DNA from: Humibacillus xanthopallidus | Lineage (GTDB): Bacteria > Actinomycetota > Actinomycetes > Actinomycetales > Dermatophilaceae | Assembly (NCBI RefSeq): GCF_006717145.1 | Contig: NZ_VFQF01000002.1 | Coordinates: 372,001-436,000 of the forward strand | Length of the DNA: 64,000 nt | Direction: 5' to 3' | Part shown: piece after piece, positions 42,438 to 53,208 of the stretch | Layout: every line of letters begins with the position of its first letter | How positions within the stretch are numbered: the stretch's first letter is position 1 | Position numbers and translations under genes: made by a program | Notes under the pieces: model-generated | What the model saw: only the letters and a program-made list of their open reading frames with translations | What the model was told of the DNA's origin: nothing | The model's database searches: none

Positions 42438-42533
42438 GGAGGTGTCTGGGCACCTGGTGGTCCCCCCGGTCTTCAAAACCGGTGAGGCCGAGCATCTCGG
42501 CCTGGCGGGTTCGATTCCCGTCCACCTCCGCCA
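42438..42533 (+). tRNA. selC: tRNA-Sec (anticodon TCA)
   Basis: A 96-nt gene with encoded 3' CCA. The acceptor stem GGAGGTG pairs with CACCTCC, and the discriminator is G. The anticodon arm CCGGT-CTTCAAA-ACCGG carries anticodon TCA, which reads UGA. A long variable arm with stem GGCCGA/TCGGCC and a TTCGATT T-loop complete the picture; the overall length and the extended variable arm are hallmarks of tRNA-Sec. It lies between divergent selD and selA, 56 bp before the SelA start. A possible -10 box TACGGT lies at 42425-42430. Confidence 0.96.
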
Positions 42534-42589
42534 GCACGGCCCGCTCGCAGCGGGTGGTGGCGGTCGAAGGCGTGGAGAGGACAACGGTC

Positions 42590-43915
42590 GTGTCGCAGGC
42601 GGATCCACGGCGCAGCGTCCCGCGCACCGACGTGCTGCTGGCCCACCCCGCCCTCGTGGCCGCGGCAGATCGACACGGCGCGGGAGCGGTCAGGTCCGCG
42701 GTGCGGTCGGCCCAGGCGAGAGTTCGCGCCGGCGAGATCGCGCCCGGCGAGGTCGTCGCGGCAGCTCAGGCGGCACTGCCGGCACGCAGCACGACCCTGC
42801 GTCCGCTCCTCAACGCCACGGGCGTCGTCGTGCACACGAACATCGGCCGGGCCCCCCTCTCCGACGCCGCGATCGAGGCCATCGGGGCGGCGGCGGGCTA
42901 CGTCGACGTCGAGTTCGACACCGCGACCGGAGCGCGCGCCCGACGCGGGCGCGGCACCCTCGACGCGCTGCGCGCCGCCGTCCCCGGCGCCGGTGACGCC
43001 CTCGTGGTCAACAACGGAGCGGCCGCGCTCGTCCTCGCGACGACGGCCCTGGCCGCCGGCCGCGAGGTCGTCGTCAGCCGCGGCGAGATGGTCGAGATCG
43101 GCGATGGATTCCGGCTGCCCGACCTCATCGCCTCGACGGGCGCCCGGCTGCGCGAGGTCGGCACGACGAACCGGACCCGCCTCGCCGACTACGCCGCCGT
43201 CGTCGGCCCGGACACCGGCTGCGTCCTCAAGGTCCACCCGAGCAACTTCCGCGTCGAGGGCTTCACGAGCGCGGCCTCCGTGCAGGAGCTCGCGACGCTC
43301 GGGGTGCCGCTCGTCGTCGACATCGGCAGCGGGCTGCTGGGCCCGGACCCGCTGATCCCCGACGAGCCGGATGCCACGACGGTGCTCCACGACGGCGCGA
43401 CCGTGGTGACGGCGAGCGGTGACAAGCTGCTCGGCGGCCCCCAGGCCGGCCTCGTCCTCGGTGAGGCCGCCACGGTCGAGCGGCTGCGCCGGCACCCCCT
43501 CGCCCGGGCGCTGCGCGTCGACAAGCTGACGCTCGCCGCCCTCGAGGCGACGTTGCGTGGCCCCGTGAGCCCGGTGACGGCATACCTCCACGCCGACGGC
43601 GAGGGCCTGCGGGCGCGCACCGAGCGACTCGCGGCGGTGGCGTCAGGAGACGTCGTGGCCGTCGAGGGGCGCGTCGGTGGGGGCGGAGCGCCGGGGGTGC
43701 CGTTGCCCGGCTGGGCCGTGGCGCTGCCCGAGGCGTGCGCCGAGCGGCTGCGGCGCGGCGAGCCCGGCGTCGTGGCGCGGGTGGAGCGTGGCCGGTGCCT
43801 CGTCGACCTCCGCTGCGTGCCGCCTGACCGCGACGGCGACGTCGAGGCGGCCGTGCTCTCAGCGCTCGACGAGCTCGACGAGCTCGCTCGCGGCAAGTCC
43901 ACCCGCGAGGGCTGA
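42590..43915 (+). CDS. selA: L-seryl-tRNA(Sec) selenium transferase
   Basis: Predicted 441-residue PLP enzyme that converts seryl-tRNA(Sec) to selenocysteyl-tRNA(Sec) with selenophosphate. The pyridoxal lysine is Lys279 in TASGDKLLGGPQAG. LLNATGVVVHTNIGRAPLS, VVNNGAAALVLA, LREVGTTNRTRLADY and VHPSNFRVEGFT are family signatures. The start chosen is the GTG at 42590, nine bases after GGAGAGG; a GTG at 42572 would overlap that site. The gene follows tRNA-Sec and ends 3 bp before selB. Confidence 0.95.
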   Translation: MSQADPRRSVPRTDVLLAHPALVAAADRHGAGAVRSAVRSAQARVRAGEIAPGEVVAAAQAALPARSTTLRPLLNATGVVVHTNIGRAPLSDAAIEAIGAAAGYVDVEFDTATGARARRGRGTLDALRAAVPGAGDALVVNNGAAALVLATTALAAGREVVVSRGEMVEIGDGFRLPDLIASTGARLREVGTTNRTRLADYAAVVGPDTGCVLKVHPSNFRVEGFTSAASVQELATLGVPLVVDIGSGLLGPDPLIPDEPDATTVLHDGATVVTASGDKLLGGPQAGLVLGEAATVERLRRHPLARALRVDKLTLAALEATLRGPVSPVTAYLHADGEGLRARTERLAAVASGDVVAVEGRVGGGGAPGVPLPGWAVALPEACAERLRRGEPGVVARVERGRCLVDLRCVPPDRDGDVEAAVLSALDELDELARGKSTREG

Positions 43916-43918
43916 CCC

Positions 43919-45784
43919 GTGCACGTCGTCGCGACCGCCGGGCACGTCGACCACGGCAAGTCGACGCTCGTGCGCGCCCTGACCGGCATCGAGCCCGACC
44001 GGTGGGCCGAGGAGCACCGCCGCGGCATGACGATCGACCTCGGCTACGCGTGGACGACCCTCGCCACGGGCGTCGAGGTCGCGTTCGTCGACGTGCCCGG
44101 CCACGAGCGCTTCATCGGCAACATGCTTGCGGGGCTCGGCCCCGCCCCGGCTGTCGTCCTCGTCGTCGCTGCCGACGAGGGGTGGCGGCGGCAGTCGGCG
44201 GAGCACCTCGCCGCGGTCGACGCGCTCGGCATCTCGCACGGTCTGCTCGTCGTCACGCGCAGCGACCTCGCCGACCCGGGGCCCGCCCTGGCGCAGGCGG
44301 GGGAGCAGCTCGCGAGGACGAGCCTGTCGGGGAGCCCGGCGCTCGCCGTCTCCGCGCGCATGGGCCAGGGCATGGACGACCTGCGGGCTGCACTCGGCGA
44401 CCTCGTTGCCACCCTCCCCGCCCCGGACACCGGCGGGCGCACCCGTCTGTGGGTCGACCGCTCCTTCTCGATCCGCGGCAGCGGGACCGTCGTCACGGGC
44501 ACCCTGGGCCAGGGGACGATCCGGGTCGGCGACGACGTCGTCGTCCACCGCCACTCGGGAGCGAGGCTCCGGGCGACGGTGCGTGGCCTCCAGAGCCTCG
44601 AGCAGCCCCGCGACGCCGTCTCCGCCGTGGCCCGGGTTGCCGTCAACCTCCGCGGGGTGGGGGTGGACGACGTCGCCCGTGGCGATGCCCTGCTCACTCC
44701 CGGCGCCTGGCACCTGACGAGGACGGTCGACGTGCGGCTCACGACCGACTCGACCGACCCGACCAGCTCGACCCACCCGTCCGCCGAGACGTCACACGGG
44801 GACGCGCAGGCGCGTCAGCGGCTGCCGGCCCACCTCATGGTCCACGCCGGCACGGTCGCCGTGGAGGCGCGGGTGCGCCCGCTCGGCCCCGGAGCGCTGC
44901 GCCTGGGCCTTCCCGAGCCGCTGCCCCTGGCTGCGGGCGACCGGATCGTCCTGCGCGACCCCGGGTCGCGTCGCGTCGTCGGTGCGCTCGTCGTCGACGC
45001 CGACCCACCCCGGCTCGACCGCCGTGGTGCCGCAGCCCGTCGGGCCGATGAGGTCGTGAGCCTCGCCGGGGCGCCCGACCTCGCGCGCGAGGTGGCACGG
45101 CGGGGGTGGATGCGTCACGACGACGCGGCCTCGCTCGGGATCGCCGTGCCCTCCGGCCCTCGTCCCGCCGGCACCGTCACGCGCCGCGGGGCCTGGCTCG
45201 TCGACGACGACGCCTGGGTGGTGGCTGCCGAGCGGCTGCGCACGGCCGCGGAGCGGCGCGCCGAGTCCACGCCCATCGACCCCGTCCTCCCGCTCGAGGC
45301 CGCCCGCGCGGCTGCCGGGGTGCCCGACCGGGCGCTCGTGACCGCGCTCGCCGAAGGTGCCGGGCTCGAGGTCCGTGACGGGCGGGTCGGCCTGCCGGGT
45401 CGTTCGGCGGCCCTCGGTGACCGCGCCGAGAACGCGCTCCGGGCGATCGAGGCCGAGTTGCGCCAGCACCCCTTCGCGGCGCCCGAGCAGCACGACCTCG
45501 ACGCGGCCGGGCTCGGGGCCCGCGAGCTCGCCGCCGCCGAGGGCACCGGCCGCATCCTCCGGCTGCCGGGTGACGTCGTGCTCCTCCCGTCGGCGCCGGC
45601 GCTCGCGATGCGCGAGCTCGCCCGGCTGCCCCAGCCCTTCACGACGAGTGACGCCCGCCAGGCGCTGGGCTCGACCCGTCGCGTCGTGATCCCGCTCCTC
45701 GAGCACCTCGACGGCCGGGGCTGGACCCGCCGCCTCGACGGCTCGCACCGCGAGGTCGTCCGCGCCCGGCCTGCCTCGTCCTGA
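43919..45784 (+). CDS. selB: selenocysteine-specific elongation factor SelB
   Basis: Predicted 621-residue GTPase that carries Sec-tRNA to the ribosome at a UGA with a SECIS hairpin. G1 is GHVDHGKS (residues 8-15), G2 lies in RRGMTIDLGYAW, G3 is DVPGHERF and a TRSD motif stands in for NKxD. EF-Tu-like domains follow (IRGSGTVVTGTLGQG), and the last 250 residues are winged-helix domains that bind the SECIS. A Ser/Thr/Asp-rich insert at about residues 275-302 is atypical. A GTG start is used 3 bp after selA. Confidence 0.95.
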   Translation: MHVVATAGHVDHGKSTLVRALTGIEPDRWAEEHRRGMTIDLGYAWTTLATGVEVAFVDVPGHERFIGNMLAGLGPAPAVVLVVAADEGWRRQSAEHLAAVDALGISHGLLVVTRSDLADPGPALAQAGEQLARTSLSGSPALAVSARMGQGMDDLRAALGDLVATLPAPDTGGRTRLWVDRSFSIRGSGTVVTGTLGQGTIRVGDDVVVHRHSGARLRATVRGLQSLEQPRDAVSAVARVAVNLRGVGVDDVARGDALLTPGAWHLTRTVDVRLTTDSTDPTSSTHPSAETSHGDAQARQRLPAHLMVHAGTVAVEARVRPLGPGALRLGLPEPLPLAAGDRIVLRDPGSRRVVGALVVDADPPRLDRRGAAARRADEVVSLAGAPDLAREVARRGWMRHDDAASLGIAVPSGPRPAGTVTRRGAWLVDDDAWVVAAERLRTAAERRAESTPIDPVLPLEAARAAAGVPDRALVTALAEGAGLEVRDGRVGLPGRSAALGDRAENALRAIEAELRQHPFAAPEQHDLDAAGLGARELAAAEGTGRILRLPGDVVLLPSAPALAMRELARLPQPFTTSDARQALGSTRRVVIPLLEHLDGRGWTRRLDGSHREVVRARPASS

Positions 45785-45818
45785 GCCCGCTCCACCCTGA
45801 GCTCGTCCTGCTGAGCCC

Positions 45819-45853
45819 GCCGGACGGCATACGCCCGCGGTATGCCGTCCGGC
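45819..45853. terminator. terminator built from two inverted CGGCATAC motifs
   Basis: GCCGGACGGCATAC (45819-45832) and its exact reverse complement (45840-45853) flank a 7-nt loop, 35 bp after the selB stop. Each arm contains the dispersed 8-mer, so this is an inverted motif pair acting as a probable selB terminator upstream of lhr. Confidence 0.85.
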
Positions 45854-45935
45854 GCGGTGCCGATCGACCCGCGCGGCGCCCGCCGGGCGACGGCGCCCCC
45901 AGCGGGTGTCGGTGGGGGATGGCAGGCTGACCTCG

Positions 45936-48900
45936 ATGGCGAAGGACAAGCGGGCCGACGTGCTCGACCGATTCTCCCCGGCGACGGCCGCGTGGTTCCG
46001 GGGCAGCTTCAGCGCGCCCACCGCGGCGCAGGCGGGTGCATGGGACGCGATCAGCTCGGGCCACCACTGCGTCGTCGTCGCGCCGACCGGGTCGGGCAAG
46101 ACGCTGTCGGCCTTCCTCTGGGCCATCGACCGTATGGCGAGCGAGCCGGTGCCCGACGAGAAGCTCGCGCGCTGCCGGGTGCTCTACGTCTCGCCGATGA
46201 AGGCGCTCGCCGTCGACGTCGAGCGCAACCTGCGCGCACCGCTCGTCGGCATCGGTCACGCCGCGACGCGGCTCGAGCTCCCGCAGCCCGACATCGGGGT
46301 GAGCGTGAGGTCGGGCGACACCCCCGCGGGCGAGCGCCGCGCCTTCGCCCGCACGCCGACCGACATCCTCATCACGACCCCCGAGTCGCTCTTCCTCATG
46401 CTCACCTCATCGGTTCGCGAGGCGCTCAAGGGGGTCGAGACGGTCATCATCGACGAGGTCCACGCCGTCGCGGGCACCAAGCGTGGGGCTCACCTCGCGC
46501 TGACCCTCGAGCGGCTCGACGCCATCCTGCCGAAGCCTGCCCAGCGCGTCGGCCTGTCGGCGACGGTGCGTCCGGTCGAGGAGGTCGCCCGCTACCTCGC
46601 CGGCGGCCGGCCGGTCGAGATCGTCCAGCCGGTGTCGACCAAGGAGTGGCAGCTCGAGGTCGTCGTGCCGGTGCCCGACATGGGCGAGCTGTCGGGGGCT
46701 GCCGCCGAGATCTCGCCGGGGGTCCCCGACCTCTCGGGGCCGGCGGCGGGCAACGCCCCGCAGGCGAGCATCTGGCCGCACGTCGAGGAGCGCATCGTCG
46801 ACCTCATCGCCGACCACCGCTCGACCCTCGTCTTCGCCAACTCGAGGCGCCTCGCCGAGCGTCTGACGTCTAGGCTCAACGAGATCTGGGAGGAGCGGCT
46901 GGCCGAGGACGAAGGGCTGCCGCTGGCCAGCGTCGGCGCCACCCGGGCCCCGGCTCAGGTCATGGCCCAGGCGGGCACGAGCCGCGGCGCCCCGCCGATC
47001 CTCGCCCGGGCCCACCACGGGTCGGTGAGCAAGGAGCACCGCGCCGCCATCGAGGAGGACCTCAAGGCCGGGCGCCTGCCCGCGGTCGTCGCGACGAGCA
47101 GCCTCGAGCTCGGCATCGACATGGGGGCCGTCGACCTCGTCATCCAGGTCGAGAGCCCGCCGAGCGTCGCGAGCGGCCTGCAGCGGGTGGGTCGCGCGGG
47201 GCACCAGGTGGGCGCGGTCAGCGAGGGCGTGCTCTTCCCGAAGTTCCGCGGCGACCTCGTCCAGACCGCCGTCGTCGTCGAGCGCATGCGGGCCGGGGCG
47301 ATCGAGTCGCTGCGCATCCCGGCCAACCCCGTCGACGTGCTCGCCCAGCACGTCGTCGCGATGTGCGCGATGGACGAGTGGAGCGTCGCCGACGTCGAGT
47401 CCCTCGTGCACCGCACCGCGAGCTTCGCCTCGCTCCCGCGCTCGGTGCTCGAGGCGACCCTCGACATGCTCGCCGGGCGCTACCCCTCCGACGAGTTCGC
47501 CGAGCTGCGCCCCCGCATCGTCTGGGACCGCGTCACCGACACGCTCACCGGCCGCCGCGGAGCCCAGCGCCTCGCTGTCACGAGCGGCGGCACGATCCCC
47601 GACCGCGGGCTGTATGCCGTCTTCCTCGCCTCCGGTGAGGGGCCCGGTCGCCGGGTCGGCGAGCTCGACGAGGAGATGGTCTACGAGTCGCGCGTCGGTG
47701 ACGTCTTCACCCTCGGCACGTCGACGTGGCGCATCGAGGACATCACCCACGACCGCGTCCTCGTCACACCCGCGCCCGGCCAGGCCGGCAAGCTGCCGTT
47801 CTGGAAGGGCGACCAGCAGGGCCGGCCTGCCGAGCTCGGCCGCGCGCTCGGTGCCTTCGTCCGCGAGATCGTCGGGCTGACGCCGGAGCGGGCCCGCGCG
47901 CGGGTCACCGCTGCCGGCCTCGACGAGTGGGCGGCCGACAACCTCATCGCCTACCTCACCGAGCAGAAGGAGGCGACGCGCCACGTCCCCGACGACCGCA
48001 CGATCGTCGTCGAGCGCTTCCGCGACGAGATCGGCGACTGGCGGGTCGCGGTGCTCTCGCCCTTCGGTGGGCAGGTCCACGCGCCGTGGGCGCTGTGCGT
48101 CGCGGCGCGCATGCGCGAGCGCTTCGGGGTCGACGTGCAGGCGATGCACGGCGACGACGGCATCGTCTTCCGCCTGCCCGACCTCGAGTTCGACGACCCG
48201 GCGGGCGGGGGTCAGATCGGCCAGCAGCTCATCGAGCTCGTGACCCTCGAGCCCGAGGAGGTCAGCGAGCTCGTCACGCAGGAGATCGGCGGATCCGCCC
48301 TGTTCGCAGCGCGATTCCGCGAGTGCGCCGCGCGTGCCCTGCTGCTGCCGCGGCGCCGCCCCGACCGCCGCCAGCCGTTGTGGCAGCAGCGGCAGCGGGC
48401 GGCGCAGCTGCTCGAGGTGGCGAGCCAGTACCCCACCTTCCCCATCGTCCTCGAGGCCGTGCGCGAGTGCGTCCAGGACGTCTTCGACGTGCCGGGTCTC
48501 GTTGACCTGATGACCGACATCCGCTCGCGTGGCGTCAAGGTCGTCGACGTCGAGTCGAGCCAACCGAGCCCCTTCGCGAAGTCGCTCGTCTTCGGCTACG
48601 TCGCCCAGTACCTCTACGAGGGCGACTCGCCGCTCGCCGAGCGGCGGGCGGCCGCGCTCGCCCTCGACCCGTCGCTGCTGTCCGAGCTGCTCGGTCAGGG
48701 TGAGGCGCTCGCGCTGCGCGACCTGCTCGACCCCGAGGCGGTGGCCCGCACCGAGGCGGAGCTCCAGCGGCTGACGCCCGAGCGTGGTGCCCGCGACGGC
48801 GAGGACGTCGCCGACCTGCTCCGCGTGCTCGGGCCGCTCTCGATGGGCGACATCGTCGCCCGCGCTGCCGAGGGCTTCGACCCGGCTGCGATCCAGGCGG

Positions 48901-50930
48901 CCGTCTCCGAGCTCGAGCAGGCCCGCCGCGTCATCGCGGTCCGCGTCGCCGGTGACGACCGCTGGGCCGCCATCGAGGACGCCGCACGACTGCGCGACGC
49001 GCTCGGCACCTCCCTGCCCGTCGGCGTGCCGCAGGCGTTCCTCGAGCCGGTGCCCGACCCGCTCGCCGACCTCGTCGCCCGGTTCGCCCGCACCCACGGG
49101 CCCTTCGCTGTGCAGACCGTCGCGGTCTGGTGGGGCCTCGGTCCGGCGGTGGTCCACGACGCGCTGCGCCGGCTCGTCGGCTCGGGCCGCGTCGTCGAGG
49201 GCGAGCTGCTGCCGACCGAGAACGGCGGCGGTCATGGCCCGGAGTTCTGCGACGCCGAGGTGCTGCGGCTGCTGCGCCGACGGTCGCTCGCCGCCCTGCG
49301 CCACGAGGTCGAGCCCGTCGGCCAGCTCGACCTCGCCCGCTTCCTGCCGCAGTGGCAGGGAGTCGGCGGTGGCCTGCGCGGGCGCGAGGGGCTGCTGCGA
49401 GCCGTCGAGCAGCTCACCGGGGCGGTCGTGCCGGCCAGCGCGCTCGAGACGCTCGTCCTCCCGGCCCGGGTCGCCGACTACCGCCCTGCTCTGCTCGACG
49501 AGGTGATGAGTGCCGGTGAGGTCGTCTGGCGAGGCCACGGCTCCCTGCCGGGCGACGACGGCTGGGTCAGCCTGCACCTCGCCGACGCCGCCCATCTCAC
49601 GCTGACACCACCCGACGACACCGAGCTCACCGATGCCGAGCGGGCCGTCCTCGACGCTCTCGAGGGTGGCGGCGCCTACTTCTTCCGCGCGCTCGCCAGC
49701 CGTGTCGGCCTCGGTGACACGGAGACCAACGACGCGCTGTGGTCGCTGCTGTGGTCCGGCCGCGTCACCAACGACACAGTCGCCCCCCTTCGCGCGCTGC
49801 TCGCCGGCGGGCGCACGGCCCACAAGCGCGCCCCCTCGGGCCCCCGGTCGACGCGGTATGCCGGCCGGCGCGGCTCGCTCGGCCGCTTCGGCTCCCTGCG
49901 CGGTGCCGTCGCAGGCGCGAGCCCGGCGCAGGTCGAGGCTGCCGAGGACGCCGCGACGACCAAGGCTCTCGCGGTGGGTCGGGCAGCCGGGTCGGGGCCG
50001 TCCACCGGGGTCGGCCGCTGGACCGCGCTGCCTCCCGCCGAGTCCGACCCGACGGTGCGCGCGGTCACCAACGCCGAGCTGCTCCTCGACCGCTACGGGG
50101 TGCTGACCCGTGGCTCGGTCGTCACCGAGGATGTCCCCGGAGGCTTCGCGGCGGTCTACCGCGTGCTCGCCGCGGCAGAGGAGGCCGGAAAGGTGCGCCG
50201 CGGCTACTTCGTCGAGGGCCTCGGTGCGTCGCAGTTCGCCTCGACGGGTGCCGTCGACCGGCTGCGGTCGATGTCACGGCTGCCCGGCGCGACCGCGTCC
50301 CAGCAGTCCGAGCAGTCCGGCGGCAGGGTCGACCCGAGCCTGGGCGACGACTGGGCGACGCCGGCACCCGGCCAGCGCGGCGGCATACCAGCTCGGCACG
50401 GCAGGAGCGCCGACGCGCGGCGGGAGCGCACCGGGCCGCCGGCCCTCGTGCTCGCCGCGAGCGACCCGGCCAACCCCTACGGCGCGAGCATCTCCTGGCC
50501 CGAGCGCGGGCTCACCGAGCCCGGAGAGAGCACCGACGAACGCAGCGACGCGCCCGGCGCGGAGGCCGGTGGCCGGCGCGCGACGGCCGAGCGCGGTCCG
50601 GGCGGCACGGCGGGTGAGGGCGGTCGCCCCCGCCGCAAGGGCCACCAGCCGAGCCGCAAGGCTGGGGCGCTCGTCGTGCTCGTCGACGGCGACCTCGTGC
50701 TCTACGTCGAGCGTGGCGGCAAGACGATGCTCTGCTGGTCCGACGACACGGAGCGGCTGCAGGCGGCAGCCGACGCACTGGCGCTCGCCGTCCGTGAGGG
50801 CGCACTCGGCCGCCTCACGGTCGAGAAGGCCGACGGCGCCTCCGTGCTGGGCTCCGGTCACCCGCTCGTCGAGGCGCTCTCCCACGCGGGCTTCCACATG
50901 ACACCGCGTGGGCTGCGGCTCCGTCGCTGA
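45936..50930 (+). CDS. lhr: large superfamily 2 helicase Lhr
   Basis: Predicted 1664-residue 3'-5' DNA/RNA-DNA helicase implicated in DNA repair in actinobacteria. The Lhr core shows Walker A APTGSGKT at about residues 49-56, Walker B IIDEVHAV, SATVRPVEEVA, then a second RecA domain with ARAHHGSVSKEHR, ATSSLELGIDMG and QRVGRAGHQ. Winged-helix and Lhr-specific domains follow. The C-terminal 700 residues match the Lhr extension, interrupted by low-complexity stretches around 1445-1570. The ATG at 45936 begins MAKDKRADVLDRFSP. The usual partner nei is not adjacent. The protein is somewhat longer than typical (about 1500). Confidence 0.93.
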   Translation: MAKDKRADVLDRFSPATAAWFRGSFSAPTAAQAGAWDAISSGHHCVVVAPTGSGKTLSAFLWAIDRMASEPVPDEKLARCRVLYVSPMKALAVDVERNLRAPLVGIGHAATRLELPQPDIGVSVRSGDTPAGERRAFARTPTDILITTPESLFLMLTSSVREALKGVETVIIDEVHAVAGTKRGAHLALTLERLDAILPKPAQRVGLSATVRPVEEVARYLAGGRPVEIVQPVSTKEWQLEVVVPVPDMGELSGAAAEISPGVPDLSGPAAGNAPQASIWPHVEERIVDLIADHRSTLVFANSRRLAERLTSRLNEIWEERLAEDEGLPLASVGATRAPAQVMAQAGTSRGAPPILARAHHGSVSKEHRAAIEEDLKAGRLPAVVATSSLELGIDMGAVDLVIQVESPPSVASGLQRVGRAGHQVGAVSEGVLFPKFRGDLVQTAVVVERMRAGAIESLRIPANPVDVLAQHVVAMCAMDEWSVADVESLVHRTASFASLPRSVLEATLDMLAGRYPSDEFAELRPRIVWDRVTDTLTGRRGAQRLAVTSGGTIPDRGLYAVFLASGEGPGRRVGELDEEMVYESRVGDVFTLGTSTWRIEDITHDRVLVTPAPGQAGKLPFWKGDQQGRPAELGRALGAFVREIVGLTPERARARVTAAGLDEWAADNLIAYLTEQKEATRHVPDDRTIVVERFRDEIGDWRVAVLSPFGGQVHAPWALCVAARMRERFGVDVQAMHGDDGIVFRLPDLEFDDPAGGGQIGQQLIELVTLEPEEVSELVTQEIGGSALFAARFRECAARALLLPRRRPDRRQPLWQQRQRAAQLLEVASQYPTFPIVLEAVRECVQDVFDVPGLVDLMTDIRSRGVKVVDVESSQPSPFAKSLVFGYVAQYLYEGDSPLAERRAAALALDPSLLSELLGQGEALALRDLLDPEAVARTEAELQRLTPERGARDGEDVADLLRVLGPLSMGDIVARAAEGFDPAAIQAAVSELEQARRVIAVRVAGDDRWAAIEDAARLRDALGTSLPVGVPQAFLEPVPDPLADLVARFARTHGPFAVQTVAVWWGLGPAVVHDALRRLVGSGRVVEGELLPTENGGGHGPEFCDAEVLRLLRRRSLAALRHEVEPVGQLDLARFLPQWQGVGGGLRGREGLLRAVEQLTGAVVPASALETLVLPARVADYRPALLDEVMSAGEVVWRGHGSLPGDDGWVSLHLADAAHLTLTPPDDTELTDAERAVLDALEGGGAYFFRALASRVGLGDTETNDALWSLLWSGRVTNDTVAPLRALLAGGRTAHKRAPSGPRSTRYAGRRGSLGRFGSLRGAVAGASPAQVEAAEDAATTKALAVGRAAGSGPSTGVGRWTALPPAESDPTVRAVTNAELLLDRYGVLTRGSVVTEDVPGGFAAVYRVLAAAEEAGKVRRGYFVEGLGASQFASTGAVDRLRSMSRLPGATASQQSEQSGGRVDPSLGDDWATPAPGQRGGIPARHGRSADARRERTGPPALVLAASDPANPYGASISWPERGLTEPGESTDERSDAPGAEAGGRRATAERGPGGTAGEGGRPRRKGHQPSRKAGALVVLVDGDLVLYVERGGKTMLCWSDDTERLQAAADALALAVREGALGRLTVEKADGASVLGSGHPLVEALSHAGFHMTPRGLRLRR

Positions 50931-50958
50931 GCGACGACCGGCCGGGTCGCGCCGGGTC

Positions 50959-53066
<2,108 letters not shown>

Positions 53067-53208
53067 GGTGGTGCTCGCTCTCTGCTCGAGTCAGTGCGTG
53101 GTCGTCCAGCACCCAGCCAACCCCTCGACGCGTGGATGCGACAGGCCCTGTCATGAGGGGTACTGGCAGGGACTCCCACGGGCGGGCCGGAGACGTACCG
53201 TTGACGCC
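53067..53208. promoter_or_regulatory. divergent dehydrogenase/regulator control region
   Basis: A 142-bp gap with a 13-bp palindrome GACAGG-C-CCTGTC at 53140-53152 and a nearby GGGACTCCC (around 53168-53176). Either could be the operator for the divergent XRE-family regulator. No experimental support is visible in sequence. Confidence 0.4.

Noticed and set aside
41325-42608. Extended selD start at 42608
   Set aside because: The extension crosses the tRNA-Sec gene and lacks SelD homology; the GTG at 42329 fits the family.
46407-49823. 1138-codon open frame on the minus strand
   Set aside because: It lies wholly antisense to lhr, has no family motifs and only reflects the scarcity of stop codons in high-GC DNA.
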